Shown here: piece by piece, positions 1-12,700 of the stretch
Layout of the letters: the number at the start of each line of letters is the position of its first letter
How positions within the stretch are numbered: position 1 is the first letter of the stretch
Source: Wuchereria bancrofti
Taxonomy: Eukaryota; Nematoda; Chromadorea; Rhabditida; Onchocercidae
Reading direction: 5' to 3'
Length of the DNA stretch: 64,000 nucleotides
NCBI GenBank assembly: GCA_005281725.1
Contig: SSBO01000007.1
Coordinates: 4,160,402 to 4,224,401 of the forward strand
Position numbers and translations under genes: made by a program
The notes under the pieces: model-generated
Seen by the model: only the letters and a program-made list of their open reading frames with translations
What the model was told of the DNA's origin: nothing
Databases searched by the model: none

Positions 1-947
1 ACAAGTCTGTCTGTAGTATTCACGTTTGCGTCATTAAGAGCAACACAATGTATGGACCAACGAAGAAAATTCATGATGTAAAAACTGTCTAATCCAACTT
101 GACAAGTATGAATAGAATACTGAATGAACAGGAGCTAGATAAGCCAAATAAAACTAGAACTGGAGATTCAAGAAAGCGGAAGATTAAAAAAAGTACAGAT
201 GAAGTTTTATTGTTTTGAAATGTTATAAGTGACGCCTAAAGAGAAGCGCTCTTCGAAGTTTAAGATTTCCCTAAATGCTTTGTCGTTTCCGTACTGGACG
301 TGATCAATTAAGTTCAGGAGATTAAAGACTTCAGAATAAAACATGGGAATAACGCATCAAGAATACCCCAAGATATTAAAAACACGCGATTTTTTTTCAC
401 AGATAAAGAATTTATTTCTGCAGATCCTTATTTTAACAATATTTTCAAATAATACATTATTCTGCTGACAAATTCCGGGAACCTGCAACATCAGCATGCA
501 AATCACTTAGAACAAATAAACTTGATTTTAATAAAACGATGGAATTGGTATAAAGCTAAGATCTTACAAAAGCCGAGTTCACTTAGAAACAAATAACAAA
601 ATGAAGTATTATAGTTAGATCGAAAAAGTGATAGAAAATCAAAAACAAAGTAGAATTAGATCCAGAAATTCAAACAGTTTCAGATGAAATAATGAAAATG
701 AAAAAAGAATGTAGGAAAACACAATGTTTCGGTATGTGAAAGAACAAACATAATGTAGTTTTGAACAAAGACTATATTTATTGTATTTTGGCTCTAACAT
801 CAAGATCAAAATACAATAAAAAATTGACAACAATATCGAAGTTTGCTACTTCACTACAGAAATAGTACATCCAAAAAATTAGTTGGAAGATGAACCGAAA
901 ACTGAATTTTTTTTAACTTATGGAAACTTCAATCAATTCACTTACAA
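1..947. other. No gene seen; 3' flank of GALE
   Basis: This AT-rich stretch lies downstream of the epimerase stop codon (which is on the minus strand). It contains stop codons in all frames and only a short antisense ORF of 64 codons without family resemblance. It probably holds the 3' UTR and intergenic spacer. Confidence 0.6.
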
Positions 948-2964
<2,017 letters not shown>

Positions 2965-3784
2965 TGCATAAAGAAAGCTTCTGTAACAGTGATTACTTAA
3001 ATTTTTGATTATTTAACAGACTTATATACATCAGTAATTGAATAAAAAATTTGTGACTTCGAGATAAAATTTGATAGGTTATACCGCAGTACTTATTACT
3101 GTATCTTGTCTCTTAAAAATTCAGAAACCGAAACCATCAGAACTGAGCAAATGATCAGTGCTACCACCAGTAAATAAACCAAATCATTGCAAGATGGAAA
3201 ATATGTCACCACTCTGGTGGGCACACTTTATCGCAATTCAACCACCAACAGTACGTAACGATGCCATACCAAAATAATGTGATTAACGAGCTAATTACAA
3301 AGTGTATATAATCCACTGCCAACCAAATACCTTCAATTAAATCCTTTCTGGGCATCAATTAAGCAGCAATAAGACTTACTTCTCATTTATATATAAATTG
3401 CATTTCACTGAACGTTTTATACTTAACTTTTTTTTTCTTTTATATATTACCTGTACAACAAAATGAAAACCAGAGAGCACAGGGAGAAACAAGTATTGAG
3501 TCGCAACCTAGATAACACTTACTGTATGTTAACGAATGCAGTTTGAGAAAAGTAAACAAATGAGAATTTCAAAGAAGACAATTTGCGCAAATGAGTTCAA
3601 ATATTACAGAACCAACTCATACTAATTTCACTTCAATTCTTCTTGAATATTTAATTTTTCTAGTTTTATTTGTTTATCTCTTTTTCTTCATACATTCTCT
3701 ATTCTCACTGCACACATTTCATAGAAAAATTGAGCAAATGATCATACTGGTTACATACACTGATTCACTGGTTTAATGATACCT
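2965..3784. other. Intergenic; one small membrane-protein ORF
   Basis: This is the gap between GALE and the PELP1-like gene, which are both on the minus strand. It holds the putative GALE promoter. The only notable item is the 61-codon plus-strand ORF at 3591-3776, listed separately. Confidence 0.5.
3591..3776 (+). CDS. Hypothetical 61-aa single-pass membrane microprotein
   Basis: ORF starting at a true ATG. The first 15 residues hold two N-glycosylation sequons (NIT and NFT). A strongly hydrophobic stretch of about 22 residues follows (LEYLIFLVLFVYLFFFI), then a short His/Lys-containing tail. This layout fits an N-out, single-span membrane peptide. No family is recognised, and the ORF lies alone on the plus strand between two minus-strand genes. 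AT-rich DNA produces hydrophobic Phe/Leu ORFs by chance, so it may be spurious. Confidence 0.2.
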   Translation: MSSNITEPTHTNFTSILLEYLIFLVLFVYLFFFIHSLFSLHTFHRKIEQMIILVTYTDSLV

Positions 3785-6364
3785 TCAGTCGGGTACAAAA
3801 TCGGCCATCATTTGCTGAATAGTTAATTCACCATCACTTATATTTTTATCCAAAATTATGATCTCAGAATCTGAATTAAGTTTTGCTCTTGTAGCATCAG
3901 CAACAGAAGTATTTCGTAATTCCTCTTGCTCCACTAAACTGTATCTTACTTTCTCTGATATTTGCTCTTCATCTGTAATTTCTAATGTTTCCAAGGACCG
4001 CGAACTTTCGTTCGCAGAAAACATTTCTTCACTATATTCAGAACCAATCCGTACATGCTTTAAGGTTGTTTTTCCTGCTGATGGGTATGAACGCTTTCTA
4101 ACATTGCTTCCCGCTGATTCTATTCCAAAATTTTTATGATTCTCCACAAGATTATCGCTTACAAGCTCATTACTAACTGTATTCTTAGCTACCGGTAAAG
4201 TTAGTTTAGACGAATTCTGAGAAACAGCGAAATGTATGTGCTGGTCACTCATCACAATATCACTCAATTTCTTCAGCAAATCTTCTTGAGGGACAATCAT
4301 TTGAATACGGGGCCGCGAAATGGATGAACATAACGCTCGCCCCAGACGTACTTCATCGCACCAATCTTCACTGCCACTGAAGATGCTTTGTGCAATCTAA
4401 AGAGAGTGACTAACTTATTTTGTGAAATTGAAAATGAAAGCAGAAATAAATCACAAGTCAATTTCTCCGATAAAAACCTGTATAGGCGACGGCACCAATT
4501 CATTGTTCATAGCCAGCAGTGAGTTTAGCAATGATAGTACAGGCCTACAGTTTCGATTTTCAAAAGCTTCCTGACAAACTAAGCGCTGCAGCTCTATCAC
4601 ATCCTGAACATCTAACAAATAGGGCCTCAGTTCCAGCATTGCACCTAGCGCTTTAGCATATATTTCTCCATATTCCTAAAACTATAAATGGTGAAATAAA
4701 CTTTATCCGAAATACAAACTTTTGAAAGTAACAGTGTACTTACCTGAAAAAATGTCATACAGCATAATAAATCGGACAAATTCTAAGCAATACATTTAGT
4801 ATTTGAAAGTCAAAAAACCACACTAGAATATCCTGACACGCTCACCTGTGAGTGTAACTGATACTTGGCAGAACGAATAAAGGTTTTAAAAAGAATATTA
4901 ATACTCAGGTCCGGTCCCAATTGAACATATTCTTTTACTGTTTCGTAATAAGCTTCACTTGGATGGTAGAAATCACTGATAAATGAGGAAATTCTTCGTG
5001 CAGCGAGATGTGCACAGCTTTTAGCTTTTAACAGAAAAGTCCTTAACCACCGAAAAATGGAATTTATTTTTTCGGTTTTAACAACAATCGCTGACTTACA
5101 TGCTATATCCAACCACTCGTTTACAGCAACTTTGTCATCTGAATTATGTTGAAGTAGATCTTTGATGAAATCTACTTATGTTAACAGTTAGCAAATATGG
5201 AATTAAATATCCAATCAAGTCGTTTGCAAATTCAAAGACTAACAAACTAAGCGCGACCTTAATTACCAACACATTTAATTCCATTCTAAATAATAATGTA
5301 GCGAACAGAAAGTATGCTACTCTCACGGATAATTTTCAAGAAATATATTCTCTAAAAATGCACCTCACATAACTCTCTATAAAACATGAAAACAATACCT
5401 GCTAAACATCTCTCCATTACTTCTATGTGCAGATTGAACACTGTAGAAATAAACTGTGGAAGGTGTCGCTGTACAGCTGTCTCAAAACGAAATAATATCT
5501 TCTCATTCCCATCGTTTTCTTCAGCAATCACGTTACTCAACATATTTTTCAGTGTCTTTATCAAGATGTAATCATACTTAGTTCCTGCCCATAATGCATA
5601 TATGTTGGAAGTAAGCCTATAACATAGATTAGAAAAGTCAGATATATTTCGATCTTAGCCCAAATATTATGCATTGAAAGCAGCGGTGTAAAGTTGTACA
5701 TAATAGTCTTTAATTGAACTTTTTCTATAATTTTGACCGGCACTCAAAACTTTTAATACTCCAAAGTTTTCTCATAATATACAAAACTTTCACAGCAACA
5801 AATTAAGTATCTATACGGATCGAATAAATAACTATATAAGATAATTAAATTATACTCAGTAATGCTTTCGGAACAACTTTCAACACTAAAATCCACAGCA
5901 CGTGAACATATATAAGCCAAAGTTTGTTCATTGAAACTTTTAAGCCATTGAAAACGAACAAGGAATGAACGGACAAAGTGCAACAGAGGAACCGTAACTG
6001 GCTGTCTAGCAGCAGCGATCAACTTCTTCTAAAATGATTAACTGAAATAGAATAGGGAAAACAGTTCACGTAAGAACTTTCTGTATCATGTTTCTCGATA
6101 ATGACTTTCTATATTATCTAGCCAATCCTTCATTGTATGCCAGAGCAAAGCACAACACCAGAACTGATATACTTGAATTCTTGACGAAATGGTTCTCAGC
6201 ATCTCTTGATCACAAGCGTAAACTAATTTTGCAAGCAAAGCCCATCCAAAAGCATCCTTTCCTGACAATTTTCCACATTCTTCCACCATTGGGAGTAATT
6301 TTTTGCGTAATTTGATCGGATCCGCAAGTGTATCGAGCATATACCGTATCCTTTGCTGTTCCAT
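3785..6364 (-). CDS. PELP1/Rix1-like ribosome-biogenesis protein
   Basis: Seven exons on the minus strand (6364-6173, 6028-5817, 5616-5399, 5159-4846, 4782-4744, 4675-4478, 4396-3785) join in perfect phase to 594 aa. The first about 400 residues are helical-repeat-like. The segment starting CRPVLSLLNSLL, through a PSPIQIAQSIFSG stretch to ALCSSISRPRI, aligns by eye with the second Rix1-type region of human PELP1. The tail is polar and acidic, has a SUMO-interaction-like core (SEIIILD), and ends MMADFVPD, resembling the MLADFI motif near the PELP1 C-terminus. PELP1 family members work with TEX10/WDR18/LAS1L and SENP3 in 60S maturation in the nucleolus. The human acidic Glu-rich tract is missing. 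The gene lies 367 bp downstream of NDUFB7 on the same strand. The identity rests on remembered motifs, so it is probable but not proven. Confidence 0.65.
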
Positions 6365-6657
6365 ATTACTGGAAGAGGCGTAGGAAAGTAATTTCAGAAT
6401 AAATTTAAAACTTCATCTAATTAGATTTCCAATCTCTGTTCAAATCCCATCCAAAAAAAAGAAAAAAAAAATCTAAATTTTTGTAACACCCGATCACATG
6501 ACCAGTATTCACGGAAATACAAATGAAATACACGTTTCTATTTCTACTTTTCTTCGAAATGACTTCTCACTAACAAGTATAACTGTAGATTCTAAATACC
6601 ACTGTGGTGATAAGACTGAGCAAATCAAAAAATCGCAGTATGAAGATTTTATTTGCT

Positions 6658-6674
6658 ATATATATATATATGTA
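6658..6674. repeat. Short (TA)n microsatellite
   Basis: About eight TA units, ending in TATGTATACA. It lies in the spacer downstream of NDUFB7 and upstream of the PELP1-like start. Confidence 0.8.
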
Positions 6675-6731
6675 TACACAACACTACACGAAATACGGAC
6701 TACGAAAATGCTAAAGCAATGAACAAAAACG

Positions 6732-7496
6732 TTATACTACTACTTTCTCCTGAACACTACTCAATTTCTCCTGGGCAGCTCTTTTACGAGAAGCTCGTTT
6801 CAGTAATCGTCTTTCTCGTTCGAATTCTTTCATCCTCAGGATATGATCCTCATATTCACAGTTCTGCCATCCATGGTAATCATCTGTGCAGTAATAATGC
6901 GAGAAGGGAGCATACTGTCGCTAAAATGCAAGGCGTCATATTACAAAAACTAATGGCTTTTGTTACAAAAAATTGCGCTAAATCTGTAATTACCACCAAG
7001 TTTATATTTTCTTGCATATCTCTTCACACACATATTAGTCTGAATTCTTTAAGGGGACGAATAACCCATGTATTAAACTTTAACTAAACTAATATTAAAC
7101 TTTAAATTCTCTTGCAACCATTCCCCAAGGATTTTCAAATAGTGAAATATCGAACGCAGAGAGAAAAGGAAAGAGTCAGATGAGGTCATTTTGCATGCAT
7201 TTATTGAAGTCTCATTGCAAAAATCAGGATTGTTCTAATCACAGTTTGGTTAAGCCAAACGTATTATAACAAACTATCATGACAACCTGGCATTTTTTGA
7301 GATTAATTAGTAAGTGAGCACAGTAATCACGATCGCCGAATTCTAGTTTCCAGTGATCCATTTCCTCCCATGTTGCTTTCATTTCACGCGGTTTTCGTCC
7401 TTTAGGAAATCCATAGAGTGGGTCAAAAGTGGGAGGGCGATCCGTTCGAGGTGAGACTTCTGGATCTTCCAGTGATACAGATAACCGGGTACCCAT
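6732..7496 (-). CDS. NDUFB7: NADH dehydrogenase (complex I) beta subcomplex subunit 7
   Basis: Accessory subunit of mitochondrial complex I on the intermembrane-space side. Two exons (7496-7287 and 6920-6732) give 132 aa. The N-terminus MGTRLSVSL fits a myristoylatable start. The hallmark PTFDPLYGFPKGRKPREM is followed by the twin CX9C pattern: DYCAHLLINLKKC in exon 1, and CTDDYHGWQNC with HILRMKEFERERRLL in exon 2. Human NDUFB7 has the same order and the same RMKEFERERRLL helix. The twin CX9C cysteines imply import by MIA40-type oxidative folding. It lies upstream of, and on the same strand as, the PELP1-like gene, so the pair could be an operon. Confidence 0.93.
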
Positions 7497-9742
7497 TCAG
7501 TCTTTTACCATTAACTGAAAAAAGGAGTCAGTGCAACAAAGAGAGCATCTGATAGAATATCAACAAATCTCACACAACAAAGCAATGATTTTAGCGGTAT
7601 TACAACGAAGTTCCACATTCTGTCCTTTATTCACCCAGAAATAAAAGATCAAATTTATCAAATTCAGAAATCAAATTTCAGAAATTTATTAATCTCTTGC
7701 AAATCCAAATACGACCATAATGAGGAGAAATGGAAACTCTTGCGATACCATGTTTGTTGACATTGAGAGATTTATGTATTCAGCATATCATCGTAGAACT
7801 ATATCCTACATTAATCGATATTTGTCAAATGGACCAAACTGACAATATTGAAATTACTCTGCCTACAAGAATCGAGAACTACATGATGCTCACCTAGTTG
7901 GTTTTCATTAAGAAATTCCCAGTAACGGCTATCCAGCACCGCTTCCATTTCTAGCAGCCTTAAGTCAAAACCTGGCTATGGCGGACACTCACTTACCACA
8001 TCAACTTTTGCTTTCTGTTGGGGCCCGTCAAGTATTTGATCGTACTGTTCTACTTCAAATTAATGCACCTATTATATCGAAGAGCTAACTTTAGCGATTT
8101 CGCTTGAGCCTATACACTTGCTCTAATATACCCTGCAATGGGTGCAGTGAGCCAAGACAGTACGTTTATGACCGTTCATTCCCTTCTGATAGATGAATAA
8201 ACTTGTTATCACACTATAATTATACCTACTCACCATTATCTCTGAATGACTTGCTGCAAACATTTTCACAGGTACTGAATCAATACACGACCCTTTGATT
8301 TTTTTGTAATTGCGCATACCCATATGAACTGACAGAAAAAAGGACATGGTTTTTGGGATTTACAACGGGTGATATAGAGCCATACTATGAGCTGCAGTGA
8401 GATATTTGATCCTGTTTCGAAGAGGTTAGGCCTTCCTTAATTTGACGGGTATGTTGACGTGTTGCTGATTTACTGTAATACCAAGTTCCCTTTTTTTACC
8501 TTACCTCTGCGTTCCCTTTTGTTCACCCTACTTCTGATCTCATCCACTATAAGTTGTTGACCGCCAAACCTTTGCAGTCGCAAAAAATCGTTGTGTCCTG
8601 TCACCATGAACATGAGAAATGAAGACAGAAATAAAATGAACGATACAAAACACATACAAATTTATAGTTTGTGTAAGCTAACACTCGAAAGGTAACAAAA
8701 AAGTCTTAAGATTAAGTGCCAATCCAGGTGTGGAGTTAGGTCTCGAAGTTATTACCAGGTGGTCCACACAGCGTCCGATAATCGCCAGAGCAACCAAAAA
8801 CATACACTACTTCATTGTCACAACGCGACGGGTGAGGGGAGGCTAAGGAAGGCCACGTTGATAGAGACGATTTGCTACAACTTTCCACCTCATTGTGATG
8901 TAATGGCGGGATGAGTGATAGATCTGGAATTCTTGAGGAACTTACTCCGTTATATTCTTTTGTATATTAATAAAACAGGAGAGATTGGATGTGGCTAATT
9001 CAGTTGGACATTGTTAATTTTATTTCGCGAGGAAGCTTAAAGTGTTGTCGGTTTCTTTACCTGTCTGTTTAATTTAAAACTTACTAGGACATCGAAATAA
9101 TTGGTATCTACCATCAATCCTTCCACTGGTATTTAATGCGACTTTGCATATAATTTCGAATTTTCACATGAGTTACACTGCCATCTTGGCCATAGTAACA
9201 TAGATAAACTTAAAGTGTTGAGTGCTGAGACTTTTTACTTCCGATGTCCTTTAGCTGAATGTCAAGGATGAGAGGGTGGGCGTCTAATCCATCTTTGGCT
9301 TTGACATTATTTAGAAACAAATTTTCTAAAAAGGTGAATATTTGTAGCATACCTACAGCTTCTATTTATGCAGTTAGTTTCCTGCAGAAGAAGTTGTAAT
9401 TAAAATAAGCACACTGTTTCATTATTTAGAGTGGAATAGATTGAAGAACTGGAATTGATGACATAGGGACAAAGATACTGCATTGGACACAGGAGAAATG
9501 TGCTCATATTATTCACAACCTACTGAATGACCTTGCTATGTTGGACAGTTATTTGAACGGGTCAACTAAAAAATCACGTTTGCGGTCATTTTCGCTTCTT
9601 CGGATAATTCTGATAAAAACATAAAATTTCAGACCGACATCGAATGCATCTTATATGTTTATTTCAGGTTAGGTACTATGTTGTGGTACTTGTAAACTGC
9701 TTGATTGTGTATTTATCCTTCTCGGGTGTCCATCCCAACAGC
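7497..9742. other. Intergenic with decayed coding remnants
   Basis: This is the region between the divergent NDUFB7 (minus) and ADAM10 (plus) genes. Nothing complete is seen. A minus-strand stretch at about 7909-8060 reads as plausible protein but is interrupted by stops (listed separately). A polypyrimidine tract ending at about 9667 could be a spliced-leader acceptor for ADAM10. Confidence 0.4.
7909..8060 (-). pseudogene. Interrupted coding-like fragment, family unknown
   Basis: On the minus strand one frame reads EVEQYDQILDGPQQKAKVDV, then an in-frame TAG at about 7978-7980, then FDLRLLEMEAVLDSRYW and a further short helical segment ending at a GTGAGC donor-like site. A TAA lies just upstream. 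Composition and codon use look protein-like on both sides of the stop, as expected for a relic. A second minus-strand piece at 8236-8347 ends at a GTGAGT donor and may belong to the same former gene. I do not recognise the family. Confidence 0.25.
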
Positions 9743-12700
9743 ATGTGTGTTGCTTCACTCTTATTCATCTCCAATATATTGCTTGGTGAGTAATCTTACG
9801 TCGTTGTTTCTTGTTTAATTTAATAATGCACACTATTAATTTAATAATAATGTAATGTAATGTGTGCATCAATAATGTAACAGTAGCAGTGATCTCAATC
9901 GTTCACATATTCAAATACCACCAGACATTCTCTTTCCCAACTTTATTTCTGCTATCTAGTGAATTTTCAGTAGGCGGCTTAAGCAGGTTCGTAGATTGGT
10001 ATGAAACACTTAGTTATGAGCCATTGGCTGGTCGCAGGAAGCGGTCACCTGATGGAATATATGCACCTCTTAGTCTTCAATTCGCTTCACATAACAGGTA
10101 TATATGGCTGTCTTTGTTCATTGAATTGGTAATTAGCTGAATTTGAATACGTTTTGTTTAATTTTCTCAGCTTTGTTATACATCTTATGGGAATATTGCA
10201 GATCATTCCATTTAATTCTGCGTTCATTGGACGAGAGTACCAGTGTGTTCAGCGATAATTTTATTTTTGATGTCGATGGGAAAGGCGAGCACGTACCAAT
10301 GCGAGATTTTTTAGTACACGGTCATGATAAAAGTGAGCATTATACTTTGTTAAAGGGTTGTATCTGCTAAATTTTAAGAAAGATTTAATTATATGATTGA
10401 AAGAATAAATGATTGCGTTAAGAAGGGAACACATATTTATTCTCCTTTTTCTACTCTTCATAACGTCAATTGGTTTCAGATGATCCAGAATCCACGTTGT
10501 ATGGTTCATTTCGCGATGGAATATTTGATGGGCATATAATTTATGGTAATGGAGAGTCTTATACCATAGACAAAATCGACCGGTATTTACATTGGAGGCA
10601 TAGGCCAAAACATTTCCATTCCATTATTTATTCAGGTATATTACTCCTGTTTGCTATATAAATTACTTTTAGTGAAGTGCTATATATTTCCACCTCTTCA
10701 ACACAGCATAGTCTGTAGTAGCTTTGTAATTTATTTCAAAAATTATGAGAAAAATACGGGAGTCATTTTTATTTGGGTAATCCTTATATAAATATTAATG
10801 AAGGGGAATCACGTTCCATATTGTTTTTCATTCATTTTTTAGATAATTCAATTAATTTTTGGAAACAAAGAAGGAAACGTTCAGCGGTGGAAACCAATGA
10901 AAATTGTGGATTAGATCACACAACACAGCAGAAAATGGAAATTCTGCAAAATAGTGTTATTTTCGAGGATGAAGAAAACGAGCAGTCCTATCGAGACGGT
11001 GCATTCGATGAACGGTTATTTATGAATTATTGCTGTCACTTCACGCCAGATTTAAATTATTAGGAATGCTAATAAAACATGAGATTTATAGAGTTTTTCA
11101 TCAAGCAAACCACTGTTGTATTTGGTTTATAATTTGGAATATTTTAGTTATATACTTGAGTCACGATTCAAACGATCTGCTGAAGAAAATGACATTAAAA
11201 CAATTAACGGCAAACGGATTTATTCCGTCAGGTCAGCGAAACTTGTTTATCATGTTGCAGTTTTTTTGACTGAAGTAATCATATGTTGTACTTGTGCCGT
11301 ATCAGAACAATTTTTGCAAAATTGATCAGTTTTAGAGCATGCTATGTCTACCTCCAGGCAGATCAGAAGCTTTACCAACATGTTTATGAAAAAGAAGGAA
11401 ATATGGATGACGTCAGGCATGTTCGGATGCATATTTTTAATAGTGAAGCTTCAATTTGAATGTAAATTAATTTCCTTGTAAATTTGAAAAATAAAAACTC
11501 TATTTTTGAAGGACCAGGGAAGAGATTGCAAGTCTTTTTTACAACCACATTAAGGCAGTGAATCAAATTTATGAAAGTACGAGCTTTGGTGGTATCAATG
11601 GCATTACATTTGTTATACAGCGAATCTCGGTTTGTTTGATTTTTTATTCGACTGATTTTAAAAATATTAGTAATTTCTTTACTTCCATCTGTCTTTTATG
11701 TTTATTAAATCTGAGTTTTTGTTGAAATTAAGTTTTTATATGATTTTTTTAGCTTTATACTCCGAGCACTTGTAAAGATGGCAAACCAAAAGGCGTATCT
11801 CAGGAAAATCCATTTTGTGAAGAAAATGTCGATGTGTCGAATTATTTGAACCTTAATTCTCGCAAAAATCACTCTGATTTTTGCTTAGCTTATGCATTCA
11901 CATTTCGCGATTTTGTAGGCGGTACTTTAGGCCTTGCTTGGGTAGCCAGTCCAAATCACAGTAAGTTCCCTTTATTAATATTACATTGCTTTAACCGTCT
12001 AATATTGATAAAAGCATGTATTCGCAAATATTTTATCTCTTTTACCAAAGCAAGAGTTCATTCAAACTAGTCATAGTTAAGGAATGAAGAGTTGAGGAAT
12101 TTGGGGTAACGAAGTATTTCCAGACACAGCTGGTGGTATATGCCAGCAATATACGAAGTATAGCGAGGCATCGAACTTTGTCTATCGTTCGCTCAATACA
12201 GGTATAATTACATTGGTAAACTATGGTAATCGTGTCCCCAATCGGGTGTCGCAGTTAACTCTGGCTCATGAAATCGGTCATAATTTTGGATCTCCGGTAA
12301 ACTTTAATTTTTATTGCGTGTTTATTCCTTTTGTTTGTTTGTCTTCTTTTTTTTCTTTTTTGAATTTGCCTTCTTTTTTGAAGCGCTGCCTATCTATTAC
12401 GTTTGGAACTTTTAACCTACAAATTTTAAAACTTCATATTTACTAGATACTATATCTTTATAACTAAATAATGTTTTAGGTTTATTTTTTTTTAATAATT
12501 TATTTTTTAGCATGATTATCCTCTGGATTGTCAACCAGGATTACCAGATGGAAACTACATCATGTTCGCTTCTGCAACTTCAGGGGATAAGAAGAATAAT
12601 GCGCAGTTTTCAAATTGTTCAATAGCAAATATTACTTTGGTACTTACTGAAGTACGCTTTAAAAACAAAATTCATATAATTGAATCATCTTGAAAGTTTT

